64,000 nucleotides of DNA from Dugong dugon. Taxonomy: Eukaryota > Chordata > Mammalia > Sirenia > Dugongidae. Below, one piece after another: positions 12,137-21,652 of this stretch; the stretch's first letter is position 1, and each line of letters opens with the position of its first letter. The notes beneath the pieces were generated by a model. That model worked only from the letters and a program-made list of their open reading frames with translations. It was not told the origin of the DNA and did not search any database. The stretch lies in the NCBI GenBank assembly GCA_030035585.1, contig CM057481.1, positions 10,565,128 to 10,629,127 of the forward strand, written 5' to 3'. The translations under genes and the position numbers were made by a program.

Positions 12137-13114
12137 TTTTTTATTGTGGTAAAAATATACATATCATAACATTCACCAGTACAACTTCCACATTCACAAC
12201 TCAGTGACATTCATTACATTTTTCATGTTGCACCACCATTATCCACAATATTTCATCACTATTAACATAAACTCCATGCCCCCCAAACAAAAATTCCCCT
12301 TTCCCTCTCCTTCACACCCCTGGTAACCACTAATAATCTTGGTTTCTGTATGCTTATTTCACATAAGTCAGATCATAACAATGTTTGTTCTTTTGCAGCT
12401 GATTTATTTTGCTCAGTGTAATGTTTTCAAGGTTCACCCATGTTGTGGCACGTGTGAGAACTTCACTTCTGCTTATGGCTGCCTAGTATTCCATTGTATG
12501 TATGTACTACATTTTGTTTAGTCATTCATCTGTCGATGGCCATTTTGGTTGTTTCCACCTTTTGGCTATTGTGAAAAGTGCTGCAATGAACAGTGGTGTA
12601 CAGGTTTCTGTTTCCATTCCTGACTTCACTTCTTCTGGGTATATACCTAGGATTGGGATTGCTGGGTCATATGGTAAGTCTGTCGTCAACTCTTTGAGAA
12701 ACTGCCAAACTGTTTTCCACAATGGCTGTACCATTTTACATTCCTACCAGCAATGGTAGGGCCACTATGAGTCAGAATCAACTCAACAGCTATGTGTTTG
12801 GTTTCTTTTTTTTTTTGGAAACCAGCAGTGGATGAGGGTTCCAGTTTCTCCACAACCTTACCAACACTTGCTGTTTTCTGGTTTTTTGTTTTTTTTTTTT
12901 TTATCATTGTCATTCTAATGGAAGTGAGTTGATATTGTGATTATTGTGATTTTGATTTGCATCTCCCTATAGGGTCACTGTGAATGCACTTGATGACAAT
13001 GGGTTTTTTTTTGGTTTTTAGTGTCTAATGACATTGAGCATCTTTTCATGTACTTGTCGGTCATTTGAATATCCTCTTTGATGAACTGTCTGCTCAAACC
13101 CTTTGCCCATTTCT
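12137..13114 (-). mobile_element. Older L1, 3'UTR and ORF2 C-terminal part
   Basis: Reverse L1: 'tttattgtggtaaaaatata' at the 3' end, then the ORF2 C-terminal region, with 'tttaaaacc'-type decay throughout. It is interrupted by a SINE piece (12757-12820) and by another L1 (13115-13616), and resumes at 13617. Confidence 0.85.
12757..12820 (+). mobile_element. AfroSINE 3' fragment with target duplication
   Basis: 'gccactatgagtcagaatca' followed by 'actcaacagc' and a T-rich tail is the SINE 3' end. It is flanked by accagcaatgg (12746-12756) and accagcagtgg (12821-12831), an 11-bp duplication with one difference. This marks a 5'-truncated retroposition into the L1. Confidence 0.85.
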
Positions 13115-13616
13115 TTTTAATAGTACTTTAGATGAAGGTTAACAGAACAAACTAGTTTCTCATTAAACAATTAGTACACATATTATTTTGTGACATTGGT
13201 TACCAGCCACACAATACGTCAATACTCTCCCTTCTCGACCTTGGATTTCCAATCACCAGCTTTCCTGTCCCCGCCTGCCTTCTTGTCCTTGCTCCTGGGC
13301 TGGTGTGCCCCTTTAGTCTCGTTTTGTTTTATGGGCTTGTCTAATCTTTGACTGGAAGGTGAACCTCAGGAGTGACTTTATTAGTGAGCCAGAAGTGTAT
13401 CCGGGGGCCGTACTTTTCGGGTTTCTCCAGTCTCTGTCAGGCCAGTAAATCTGGCCTTTTTTTGAGTTAGAATTTTGTTCTACATTTTTCTCCAGCTCTG
13501 TCCAGGACCCTCTGTTGTGATCCCTATCAGAGCAGTCAGTGGTGGTAGCCGGGCACCATCTAGTTGTGCTGGACTCAGTCTCTTGGAGGCTGTGGTAGTT
13601 GTGGTCCTTTACCTTA
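13115..13616 (-). mobile_element. L1 3'UTR, type A, inserted in another L1
   Basis: Reverse type A terminus ('tagtactttagatgaaggtt') running to the shared block near 13540-13600. It is flanked by gcccatttctttt (13105-13117) and gcccattttttga (13617-13629), a slightly diverged target duplication. The older L1 is split at this point. Confidence 0.85.
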
Positions 13617-13768
13617 GCCCATTTTTTGATTGGTTTGGTTTGTCTTTTTATGGTTAACTGGTAGTTTTGTGTATGTTTGGGATATTAGGCCCTTATCTGA
13701 TATATAGTTCCTGAAAATTTTCTCCCAATCTGTAGATTGTCTTTTCACTTTGTTGATAAAGCATGTAC
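13617..13768 (-). mobile_element. Older L1, ORF2 continuation
   Basis: Resumes the reverse ORF2 sequence broken at 13114 ('ttatctgatatatag', 'tctcccaatctgtagattgt'). The order and the join match an uninterrupted L1. Confidence 0.8.
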
Positions 13769-13911
13769 TGTACTCCATTTTAATACATAAATTGATTTGA
13801 TAGTGATACATATTCTCAGACACTCATATCTCATATTTATTTTGGAAATAATATTTCACATTACTGGAAGCTAATGACAAAGTCAGATAATGTTCCATAT
13901 GGTTTGCTTGA
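13769..13911. other. Unassigned sequence
   Basis: 140 bp of AT-rich sequence between repeats; nothing recognised. Confidence 0.4.
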
Positions 13912-14389
13912 TGTCTTAGTCATCTAGTGCTGCTCTAACAGAAATACCACAAGTGGATGGCTTTAACAAAGAGAAATTTATTCTCTCACAGTCCAGTGGG
14001 CTACAAGTCCAAATTCAGGGCATCAGCTCCAGGGGAATGCTTTCTCTGTCAGCTCCGGAGGAAGGTCTGTGTCATTGGTCTTCCCTTGGTCTGGGAGCTT
14101 CTCTGCACAGAAACCTCAGGTCCAAAGGACACGCTCTGTTCCCCACACTGCTTTCTTGGTGGTATAAGGTTCCCATGTGTCTTTGCTCTCTTCTCTCTTT
14201 TATATCTCAAAAGAGATTGGCTTAAGACACTATCCAATCTTGTAGATGTCATCAGTATAGCCTCATCATAGTGACAGAGTTTACAACATATAAGGAAATC
14301 ACATCAGATTATGCAGTCATACAATACTGGGAATCATGACCTAGCCAAGTTGACAGATATTTTTTGGGGACACAATTCAATCCATGACA
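13912..14389 (-). mobile_element. Solo LTR, ERVL-MaLR type
   Basis: Reverse copy of the LTR seen at 17825 and elsewhere ('ctgctctaacagaaatacca' at its start, 'acacaattcaatccatgaca' at its end). Flanks are cttga (13907-13911) and cttgg (14390-14394), a near-perfect 5-bp duplication. Only one LTR is present. An old fossil. Confidence 0.8.
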
Positions 14390-14705
14390 CTTGGATACTG
14401 AAGTCTTTTTTTTTCTTCTTCTTCTTCTTCTTGATACCCAGTGGAAGACTGGTATTTGTCCCTTACTTTTGACACTCTGTCTTTCTGTGTTCAAATTTAA
14501 TTAGATAGATTAACTTAAAAATGTCCATATCAGAATCTAAACTGAAAGACAGGCATCAGAGTGGGAGAAAATATTTCTTCCACCTAAGTTGCGAAGGATT
14601 ATGTAATCAGGAGGCCTCATGGAACTTGGGAACTATGGATTAATATCCTTGATACATTGTGATGATTGCACAACTCTATAAAAGTCACTTACAATAGGTG
14701 AATTT
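14390..14705. other. Unassigned sequence with (TTC)n
   Basis: A (TTC)n run lies at 14406-14432. The rest has no match I recognise. Confidence 0.5.
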
Positions 14706-14899
14706 TGTTGTTGTTGTTGGGTGCCTTCGAGTCAGTTTCAACTCATAGCGACCCCATGTGATAGAGCAGACTTCCCCTGTGGTTTCCTAGGCTGTAATCT
14801 TTATGGGAGCAGATCCCCAGGTCTTTCTACTGTGGAGCCACTGAGTAGGTTTGAACTGCTGACCCTTCGGTTAGCAGCCAAGTGCTTAACCCTTTATGG
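14706..14899 (-). mobile_element. AfroSINE, near full length
   Basis: Reverse SINE: a GTT-rich tail, 'gccttcgagtcagtttcaac', a middle part, then the reversed tRNA-like head 'ttagcagccaagtgcttaac'. Near full length. Confidence 0.9.
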
Positions 14900-14949
14900 T
14901 ATTTAAAATATACCTCAGTAAAACTGTAAAAAAAAAAAAAAAGAAAAGA

Positions 14950-15150
14950 AAATCCTTAGTATATAAAGACCTAAGAAACAGAAGGAAACAATCAAACAAC
15001 TCAAAATGGGCAAGAGGTATAAAGAGAAAATGCATAGAAAAATAAGTATGAAGAGTCAATAAACATAAAAAAAGAGTTCAGTTTCACCATAAATCAGAGA
15101 ACTGTGGTCTGAAACAACGAGAGCACTTTTCATCTATTGGTTGGCACGTT
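14950..15150 (+). mobile_element. L1M ORF2 fragment, 5' piece
   Basis: After an A-rich tract (14927-14950) comes old L1 ORF2 C-terminal text: 'ctcaaaatgggcaagaggta' and 'agtcaataaacataaaaaaag'. It is broken at about 15150 and resumes at 15896. Confidence 0.65.
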
Positions 15151-15895
15151 TTTAATGTTTTAATTAAAATTGCACATATTATTTGAGTAGGTAGCACATT
15201 TACAGGATTCAAAGGTGAAAATGAAAAAGGGTGTAAGACTATACAGGGAAAGTTCCCTTTCCACCCCTTTCTCCTACATCTCCAGTTCCTCTCCCCCAGT
15301 GCAACCAATGTTAGCAGTATTTTGTGTACTTTTCCAGAGGTATTTAATGTACATACAGGTCAAATGTATATTTACCACCACTGCTTTCTGCACAGATTGT
15401 TGGGCACTGTGTAAACAGCTCTGCAGATTGCTTGTTCCTCTGCATTCAAGAGCATTCCCTGTGGGCACATAGAGAGCTCTCGCCCCTCCCTTCTCTCTCT
15501 CTTTCTCTCTGTATATTTACAGTTGTAGAAGTATTCCATCCCAGATGTTAACCAGTGATCATCAAGTCAGCTTTGACTCATGCTGAGCCCATATGTGTCA
15601 GAGTAGAACTGTGCTCCGTAGGGTTTTCAATGGCTGATTTTTTGGAAGTAGACTGCCAGGCCTTTCTTCCAAAGCACCTCTGGGTGGACTCGAACCTCCA
15701 ACTTTTTGGTTAGCAATTGAGCACATTAACTGTTTGCGTCACCCAGGGACTTCATTCCAGGTGTACGACAGTCTATTTAAATATTTCCCTATTGGTGGAA
15801 ATGCATTTTCCGTGTTTTTTCTACTAGCACTGCATTGTACATTCATATGTATGAGCATATCTGTGGAGTAAATTCCTAAATGTTGTATTTGATCA
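15151..15895. mobile_element. Ancient interspersed repeat of unknown class, split by a SINE
   Basis: Sequence such as 'gtgcaaccaatgttagcagt' and 'acttttccagaggtatttaa' belongs to an old mammalian repeat whose family I cannot name. The SINE at 15548-15752 sits inside it, and the text continues afterwards with 'ggtgtacgacagtctattta'. A pyrimidine-rich stretch lies at 15483-15520. Confidence 0.45.
15548..15752 (-). mobile_element. AfroSINE, second subtype
   Basis: Reverse SINE of the subtype with 'gtagaactgtgctccgtagg' and 'gcacctctgggtggactcga'. This interior differs from the copies with 'gtagaactgccccatagg'. It ends in the reversed head 'gcgtcacccaggga'. Confidence 0.9.
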
Positions 15896-16278
15896 ATATG
15901 GCAAAACTTTTAAAAGTTAATTATATTCAGCATTGGTGAGCATTCAGGGAAATGGGTAGCCCATACATTGTTTTTGGAAAGCAGTCTTGCTGTATATCAA
16001 AATAACAAGTATGCATATCCATTTCCCCACAAGTTTTATCTCTATGAATTTCTCTGATACAAATATTTACATGTCAACACAAAGCTATATGCTCCAGCAT
16101 ACTTTGAAACAGCAAAGAATTGGAAGCACCCTAAGGATATAGCAAGCTTTGTAAACAAATTATGGTGCATCTATACTATGAAATATTATGGAGAGATAAG
16201 ACGGAAGAGGTAGGTTTTTATGAGTTTACATGGAAGGGCAATCCTCTAAGAGTACAAATGAGAAGATTTAAAAAAAAT
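15896..16278 (+). mobile_element. L1M ORF2 fragment, 3' piece
   Basis: Continues the old L1 from 15150: 'cattggtgagcattcaggga', then 'gcaaagaattggaagcaccc' and 'ttatggtgcatctatactat', in the normal order for the ORF2 C-terminus. Confidence 0.7.
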
Positions 16279-16728
16279 TATTTTGTTGTTGTTGTTGAGA
16301 ATCTACACAGCAAATCATATATCAGTTCGACAGTTTCTACGTGTACAATTCAGTGACATTGATTACATTCTTCCAGTTGTGCAATCGTTCTCACACTTCT
16401 TTTCTGAGTTGTTCCTCCCCCACTGACATAAACTCACTGCCCCCTAAGGTACCTGATCTTCGGAGTTGCTGTTCCACTTTAATCCCATATAGGTAGTTCT
16501 TAAAACAGCACAACGCTCAAGGCAGACATTTTTCACTAGTTAAACTAAACCATTGTTTGGTTTAAAGAAGACTTGAGGGGATATTTTTGGTTTAAGTTTA
16601 AAGATTATCTTAGGGCAATAGTTTCAGGGGTTCATCCAGCCCCTTGGCTCCAGAAAGTCTGGAATTGAGAATCTGAAATTCTATTTTACATTTTCCACCT
16701 TTTGATTAAGATTCTTCTGTAGCGAGAA
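16279..16728 (-). mobile_element. L1 3'UTR, type C end
   Basis: Reverse L1 terminus with 'gttgttgagaatctacacag' and 'ttctgagttgttcctccccc'. The same 450 bp, better preserved, occur at 36108-36930. It is inserted in the older L1M. Confidence 0.8.
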
Positions 16729-17135
16729 TTTTTTTTTTACATGAATGATGTGACCCCATTAAGACAGACAGATCACCAATAGATAAAGATCTATAGGTAT
16801 CGCCTCTCTCCCTCCCTGCCTTGTCTTTTCTTTCTTTCCTCCCTTTCTCCCTCCCTCCTAACCTTCCTTCTTTCTCTCCCTCCCTCCCTTCTCTTCCTTC
16901 CTTCCTTCCTCCCTCACCCCTCAATGTGTAGGAAAAAAATCTAGAAGAATACACACTGACAGCAGTAGTTATCTAAGGAAATGGAAAAGTTGAAAGAGAA
17001 TAAAAGAGGAACTTCTAATCTTTTATTCTGTTTTTCTGTTGGATAATTTTTACAAGGGGCACATGTTCACATGTAACTTCTGTCATTTAAAAAATGGCAT
17101 TCGTAAATATTAATAAATATTCTAATGAAAGTTAT
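16729..17135 (+). mobile_element. L1M 3'UTR remnant with pyrimidine tract
   Basis: Probably the tail of the L1M from 14950. The part at 16930-17135 ('agtagttatctaaggaaatg', then T-rich 'ggataatttttacaaggggc') looks like an L1M 3'UTR. A CT-only stretch fills 16802-16921. Confidence 0.45.
16802..16921. repeat. Polypyrimidine (CCTT)n-type tract
   Basis: About 120 bp of almost pure C and T on the plus strand, built from tccc and ttcc units. Any reading frame through it is an artefact. Confidence 0.9.
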
Positions 17136-17423
17136 CAACTACCTCTCTCCAAGACATTCTTTCTTCCCCACCTTTTTTTGTTAATCATGAAAATTTGCAA
17201 GTATACATAAAGTATAGAAAATAATAGAACAGACTCCCATTTACACACCATCCAAATTTAACAGATGTTAACATTTTGCCAAATTGACTTCAGATCTTGC
17301 TTTAAAAAAAGAAATAAAATGTTACTGATATAGTAAAGATATGTGCCCCAAACCCTTGAGGTAGCAATTTTCTTGCAGTTGTGTATCATTTACAAGCTTT
17401 CAGATCATAAAATAAGATATCTT
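17136..17423. mobile_element. Ancient repeat, L1M-like, class uncertain
   Basis: 'catgaaaatttgcaagtata', 'caaatttaacagatgttaac' and 'attttgccaaattgacttc' resemble a common old mammalian repeat. Orientation and family are not settled. Confidence 0.4.
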
Positions 17424-17632
17424 AAAAACCAAACTTGTTGTTGTCCAGTTGATTCTGACTCACAGCGACCCTATAGGACAGAGTAGAACTGCCCCATAGG
17501 GTTTCCAAGGCTGTCAATGTTTACGAAAGCAGACTGCCACATCCTTCTCCTGCGGAGTGGCTGGCGAGTTCGAATCACCAACCTTTCGGTTAGCAGCCAG
17601 AGTGCTTAACCACTGCACCACCAGGGGTCCTT
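17424..17632 (-). mobile_element. AfroSINE, first subtype, near full length
   Basis: Reverse copy: the tail 'aaaaaccaaacttgttgttg', then 'gtagaactgccccatagggt', and the reversed head 'cactgcaccaccaggggtcc'. One of the more complete copies. Confidence 0.92.
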
Positions 17633-17824
17633 AGGTGATGAAAAAAAAAAAAAAGTATTAAGCTTAGTTTTCCCACATTTTGTAAAGAACTTCCTGTAAG
17701 AGGGATTACAAATTGCATTTTTTTTTTGTCTTTTAAACTATTTTGGGAGTTTGCCATTTCCTGTTTCTTCCCTTTTCTGGGCCCTCGTCTCCCTCCAGTC
17801 TCCCTGCATGAGCACCTCGAGGGG
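17633..17824. other. Unassigned sequence
   Basis: Two short homopolymer runs (A near 17641, T near 17718) and otherwise unassigned sequence. Confidence 0.4.
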
Positions 17825-18321
17825 TATTATGGATTGAATTGTGTCCCCCCCAAAATAGCTGTCAATTTGGCTAGGTCATGATTCCCAGTATTATGTGATT
17901 GTCCGCCATTTTGTCATCTCATGTGATTTTTCCCATGTGTTATAAATCCTATCGCTATGATGTTAATGAGATGGGATTAGTGGCAGTTATGTTAATGAGG
18001 CAGGACTCAATCTACATGATTAGATTGTGTCTTTCAGCCAATCTTCTTTTGAGATATAAAAGAGAGAAATGAGCAGAGAGACTGGGGATCTCATACCACC
18101 ATGAAACAAGAGCCAGGAGAAGCGTGCGTCCTTTGGACCCGAGGCCCCGGTGTTGAGAAGCTCCTTAACCAGGGGAAGGTTAATGACAAGGACCTTCCCC
18201 CTGGAGCTGGCACCCTGAATTCGGACTTGTAGCCTCCTAAACTTCGAGAGAATAAACTTCTGTTTGTTAAAGCCATCCACTTGTGGTATTTCTGTTAGAG
18301 CAGCACTAGATGACTAAGACC
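17825..18321 (+). mobile_element. Solo LTR, ERVL-MaLR type
   Basis: The clearest LTR outline of the six: 'ttatggattgaattgtgtcc' at the start, TATA-like 'gagatataaaagagag' in the middle, 'gagaataaacttctg' near the end and a terminus 'gcactagatgactaagac'. No internal sequence follows, so it is a solo LTR. The 5-bp flanks are not convincing. Confidence 0.8.
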
Positions 18322-18391
18322 CGGGACTCTTTGCTTTCATCCTTTCCCTTTGTCCCACCTTGGCGGTCACTGCCAGACTAGCTTCCTGAAC
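18322..18391. other. Unassigned spacer
   Basis: 70 bp between the LTR and the hAT element; nothing recognised. Confidence 0.4.
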
Positions 18392-18601
18392 CAGGGCTTC
18401 TCAGCCTCACACTACTGACATTTGGGGCCAGATAACTCTTTGTTGTGGGAGGCTGCCCTGTGCACTGTAGGATATTAGCAGCTTCCCTGACCTCTACCCA
18501 CTACATGTCAGTACCCCTCCTAGCTGTGACAGCCACAAATGTCTCCAGACATTGCCTCGTGTTTCTGGAGAGCAAAATCACCTCCCAGTTGAGAACCACT
18601 G
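18392..18601 (-). mobile_element. MER20-type hAT-Charlie element
   Basis: About 210 bp with hAT-like ends (cagggcttctcag... and ...gttgagaaccactg) and interior words 'aactctttgttgtgggaggc', 'gcactgtaggatattagcag' and 'gtctccagacattgcc'. This matches the remembered MER20 consensus in reverse at close to full length. It is non-autonomous and has no coding content. Confidence 0.85.
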
Positions 18602-18620
18602 TTCTAATTTAGGACTTTTT

Positions 18621-18720
18621 AAAAAATATGGAACGTTTCACGAATTTACGTGTCATCCTTGCACAGGGGCCATGCTAATCTCAGTATCGCCCCCATACTA
18701 CATGCTGCCCAAGTGAGCAC
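18621..18720 (-). pseudogene. RNU6 pseudogene: U6 snRNA retropseudogene
   Basis: Read on the minus strand this is U6 spliceosomal RNA from its first bases (gtgctcacttgggcagcat) to its T-rich end (ggaacgtttca reversed). The central phrase 'catgctaatctcagtatcg' on the plus strand matches the conserved U6 segment but lacks a few bases. Several substitutions and this small deletion mark it as a dead copy. Imperfect 13-bp direct repeats flank it (taatttaggactt at 18605-18617; taaattatgactt at 18721-18733; 11 of 13 match), as expected for retroposition by L1. It lies 19 bp after the MER20 element. Working U6 genes depend on an upstream promoter, which I do not see. Confidence 0.92.
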
Positions 18721-18733
18721 TAAATTATGACTT

Positions 18734-18956
18734 GTTGCTACCACTTCCATGCTTGCAACCCTCCCATGGTGCTGTACTGTCCCTCATACCATATTCAAAG
18801 TCTTCCTGCGCCCTCTCCCCACTCCCTAACTTCAAGGCGCATCATTATCTGCCCCACTTCCAACTCATTTCTCACTCCTTCCCATTAGTCAATTGGGATC
18901 ATCCCGAGTTAAGGTGCTGGATGGTTGTAGTGCTTTGAATTTCTTCTCCATAGTAA
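18734..18956. other. Weak L2-like text and 5' half of a local duplication
   Basis: 18780-18890 has faint L2 3'-end character. From 18898 the sequence ('gagttaaggtgctggatggt') resembles 20655-20711, which precedes another MIR. Confidence 0.4.
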
Positions 18957-19146
18957 GGAGCCCTGGTGGCACAATGGTTAAAGTGCTTGGCTGCTAACCA
19001 AAAGACTGGCACTTCAAACTCACCAGCTGTTCCTCAGGAGGAAAGACCTGGCAATCTGCTCCTGTAAAGATTACAACCTAGGAGAGCCTCTGGGGCAGTA
19101 CTCCCCTTGAGTGGGAATCGATTCGATGACACACAACAACAATAAC
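18957..19146 (+). mobile_element. AfroSINE, first subtype, near full length
   Basis: Starts 'ggagccctggtggcacaatg' (tRNA-like head with an A-box-like 'tggcacaatggttaa'), passes 'gaaagacctggcaatctgct' and ends 'gtgggaatcgattcgatgac' with a CAA-rich tail. It interrupts the duplicated segment, so it arrived after the duplication. Confidence 0.92.
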
Positions 19147-19195
19147 AAGTATTGCAGTTAAGAGCACAGGTTTAGAAGTCAGACTGTGATTCACC
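19147..19195 (+). mobile_element. MIR head fragment
   Basis: 'ttgcagttaagagcacaggt' and 'ttagaagtcagactg' match a MIR 5' start. Only about 45 bp can be assigned. Confidence 0.5.
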
Positions 19196-19588
19196 TCCGT
19201 ATTCTCTGGACCCTCTTGTATTACGCTAATTCCTACCTCTGGGCTTTTGCACATGGCTTCCCCACGTCTTAGCATGTCGTATCTGTTCCTTTCTGCCTGT
19301 AAACTCTGTTTGCCCTTTAACCCCAAACCAAACCCACCGCCTTCGAGTCAATTCCGACTCATAGCACCCCCATAGGTTTCCAAGGCTGTAAATCTCTGCG
19401 GAAGCAGACTGCCCCATCTTTCTCCCGTGGAGCTGCTGGTGGTTTCAAGTCGCTGACCTTTCAGTTAGCAGTCGATCCTTTAACCACTGCACCACCAAGG
19501 CTCCTTGCCCTTTAAGGTCAGGGTCAAATCCCATGTCCCCGTGTAATATTCCCTGATGATGTTGGCCTCTAGCCATGTCCTCCTTTTT
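19196..19588 (+). mobile_element. L2 3' region, split by a SINE
   Basis: 'ctgggcttttgcacatggct' and, after the SINE, 'aaggtcagggtcaaatccca' and 'atattccctgatgatg' follow the usual L2 3'-end order. The SINE occupies 19321-19504. Confidence 0.6.
19321..19504 (-). mobile_element. AfroSINE with perfect 11-bp target duplication
   Basis: Reverse SINE, 184 bp, from 'ccttcgagtcaattccgact' to 'cactgcaccaccaaggctcc'. TTGCCCTTTAA flanks it exactly at 19310-19320 and 19505-19515, so both ends are defined. It is a complete recent insertion into an L2. Confidence 0.95.
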
Positions 19589-19745
19589 TGGAGGCAGTGA
19601 TGTCTGGTGGTTCAGCCAATGGGCGTGAGGGTCTGACAGATGTGGGCACCACCCTGATGCTCCCACATATGAGCTGTGTGACTCCGGCAAACAGTTTAAC
19701 CTGTCTATGCTTTGTTTCCTCATTAGTAACTAGCATGTGGGGTAG
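19589..19745 (+). mobile_element. MIR SINE
   Basis: A degraded MIR: 'ggtggttcagccaatgggcg', the core 'gagctgtgtgactccggcaa' and 'tttgtttcctcattagtaac'. Confidence 0.7.
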
Positions 19746-19926
19746 TTGTTTGTCTTAACTGTCCAAACAGAATTGTGCTCTTTGAAGAAAGGGATTATGT
19801 GTTAAAGTTCTCCTCTGTCCTTCAAGTGACAAATCCTTGTAGATGCCCAATAGATACCATTGACAGCATTAGAAACGATGTTGCTGTACACACCTGCTAA
19901 TTACTACCATGTTACTGTTGTTAATT

Positions 19927-20127
19927 GGAGTCCCTTTGTGGTGCAAATGGTTAAGGAACTTGGCTGCTAACCAAAAGGTTGGAGGTTCAAGTCCACCCAG
20001 AGGTGCCTCAGAAGAAAGGCCTGGTGACTTTCTTCCAATAGGTCAGCCATTGAAGACCCTACAGAGCATAGTTCTACTCTGACACACATATAGTTGCCAT
20101 GAGTCGAAGTTGACTCAGTGACACCTA
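19927..20127 (+). mobile_element. AfroSINE, second subtype, 16-bp target duplication
   Basis: 'ggagtccctttgtggtgcaa' head, 'ccacccagaggtgcctcaga' middle, and a 'catgagtcgaagttgactca' tail. It is flanked by gttactgttgttaatt (19911-19926) and gttactgtagttaatt (20128-20143), 15 of 16 identical. The insertion is fully delimited. Confidence 0.95.
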
Positions 20128-20143
20128 GTTACTGTAGTTAATT

Positions 20144-20364
20144 ACAGCCTTGCCCACATAACCTGCTGTACTTGACCTTCTGTTCCTTTTAAATAAATTG
20201 CAGAAGCATTAGGCTTATTCCCTTGATTACCTAAAAAAAAAAGTACAATGCCAACAGGCTTCTGATCTGTTGAAATGGCTCAAATGATGGATTCCCCCAG
20301 TGATCTGTGGGAATGATTTATTTAACTCGAGGGTTGGAACCCATTCCTTTTGGTTTCGAACCAC
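20144..20364. other. Unassigned sequence
   Basis: No match recognised; a short A run is at 20233-20242. Confidence 0.4.
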
Positions 20365-20441
20365 TGCTGAAAATTTGCATTTCTAACAAGTTCCCAGGCA
20401 ATGCTAATGCTGCTGGTTAGGGACCAATTTTGAGAACCACT
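20365..20441 (+). mobile_element. MER5A-type hAT fragment, 3' half
   Basis: 'aaaatttgcatttctaacaa', 'gttcccaggcaatgctaatg' and the terminus 'ttttgagaaccact' match the MER5A 3' half. Confidence 0.8.
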
Positions 20442-20448
20442 AGTAGAG

Positions 20449-20560
20449 CAGTGGTTCTCAAAATGTATTATACATAAGAATTATGTGGAGATCTTACTAA
20501 ATTGTAGATTTTGATTCAGTGTATCTGCGGTAGAAATGCAAATTCTCAGCAGGGGTTTGA
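20449..20560 (+). mobile_element. MER5A-type hAT fragment, 5' part
   Basis: Starts with the terminus 'cagtggttctcaaaatg' and continues through 'ttttgattcagtgtatctgc'. It follows the previous fragment head-to-tail with only 7 bp between. Confidence 0.65.
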
Positions 20561-20711
20561 ACCAGAATGAACCGGTTTGAAGCCCCGATTTAATAGTGCT
20601 CCTGGAAATACAGGTGAAAATCACAGTACAAACAAGATTCTGTTCTATAGCTTCTCTCTGCCATCATCCTTGGTTAAGGTGCTAAATGGTAGTAGTATTC
20701 TTAATTTTTTC
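20561..20711. other. Unassigned sequence; contains the second copy of a local duplication
   Basis: 20655-20711 ('ttggttaaggtgctaaatgg') resembles 18898-18956. Confidence 0.45.
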
Positions 20712-20942
20712 TCTGTAGTGTTGTAGTTAAGAGCACGGTTTAGAAGTCAGATCACCATTCTAATCCCAGCTTTGCTGCGTACTGGTAGGTTGACTTTGGG
20801 CAGTTTTTAGAACCTCTCTAAGCCTCAGTTTCTTTATCTGTAAAATGGATAAAATAACAGTACGTTCCTTATAGGATTGCTCTGAGATTTTAAACACACA
20901 CACACACAAGAGCTCTTAGCACGTGCTCTGTAAATGTTAGTG
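20712..20942 (+). mobile_element. MIR SINE, nearly full length
   Basis: Starts 'ttgtagttaagagcacggtt', continues with 'cctcagtttctttatctgta' and 'ataggattgctctgagattt', and ends 'gctctgtaaatgttag'. A (CA)n run lies at 20894-20909. Confidence 0.85.
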
Positions 20943-20964
20943 ACTCAATCTTTTTTTCTTCCTC

Positions 20965-21090
20965 TCTCTCAACAAATATTCATCAGGCACCATCCATATG
21001 CTCCAGGTAGTGAACAAAACAGACCTGGCTCTGCCCTCAGAGATCTTACAGCTTGGCTTTTGTTATTTTGTGTCTTCATATACAGTTTTA
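20965..21090 (-). mobile_element. L2 3'-end fragment
   Basis: 'caacaaatattcatcaggca' and 'gtagtgaacaaaacagacct' match the reversed L2 3' terminus. Confidence 0.6.
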
Positions 21091-21225
21091 GATGGAGGTC
21101 ACATTTAATTATGTGGAGGTTAAAGTCCTTTTAGAAAAATTGCTTTAAGAACTGGCCAAAAAATTCAGATAACGAGAATTACTAAGAAGAGGCTTGATAA
21201 ATTACCAGTGTCATCCAGTGCTCAT

Positions 21226-21652
21226 TGTCTTAGCTTTGCTGTTGTAACAGAAATACCACAAGTGGGTGGCTTTACAAATCAAAAATTTATTTTCTCACAG
21301 GTTAGGAGACTAGAAGTCTGAATTCAGGGCACTGGCTCCAGGGGACGTTCCACGCTCTGTTGGCTCTGGAGGAAGGTCCTTGCTTTGGCTTCTCTATCCC
21401 CAACGTTCCTCAGTTCCTTGGCAATCTCCATGTGGTGTCTCTCCCCTTTCGCCTGGCTGTGCCTGTTTGCTTCTGAGTCTGTGCTGCTCCTTACGTCGCT
21501 CAGAAGAGATTAGGTTTAGGTTGCACCCTATGCTGATATGGCCTCATTAACACGACAAAGGAAACCCTATTCCTAACCAGGGTTTCATCCCCAGGTTTAC
21601 AGGTCAGGACTCCCGACACATGTTCTGGGGGGGCACAGTTCAGTCCATAGCA
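21226..21652 (-). mobile_element. Solo LTR, ERVL-MaLR type, shorter copy
   Basis: Reverse LTR from 'tgtcttagctttgctgttgt' to 'cagttcagtccatagca'. It is shorter than the copies at 17825 and 54639. No second LTR or internal region. An old fossil. Confidence 0.75.

Noticed and set aside
16706-16954. Lys/Arg/Glu/Gly-rich minus-strand frame
   Set aside because: Artefact of the polypyrimidine tract.
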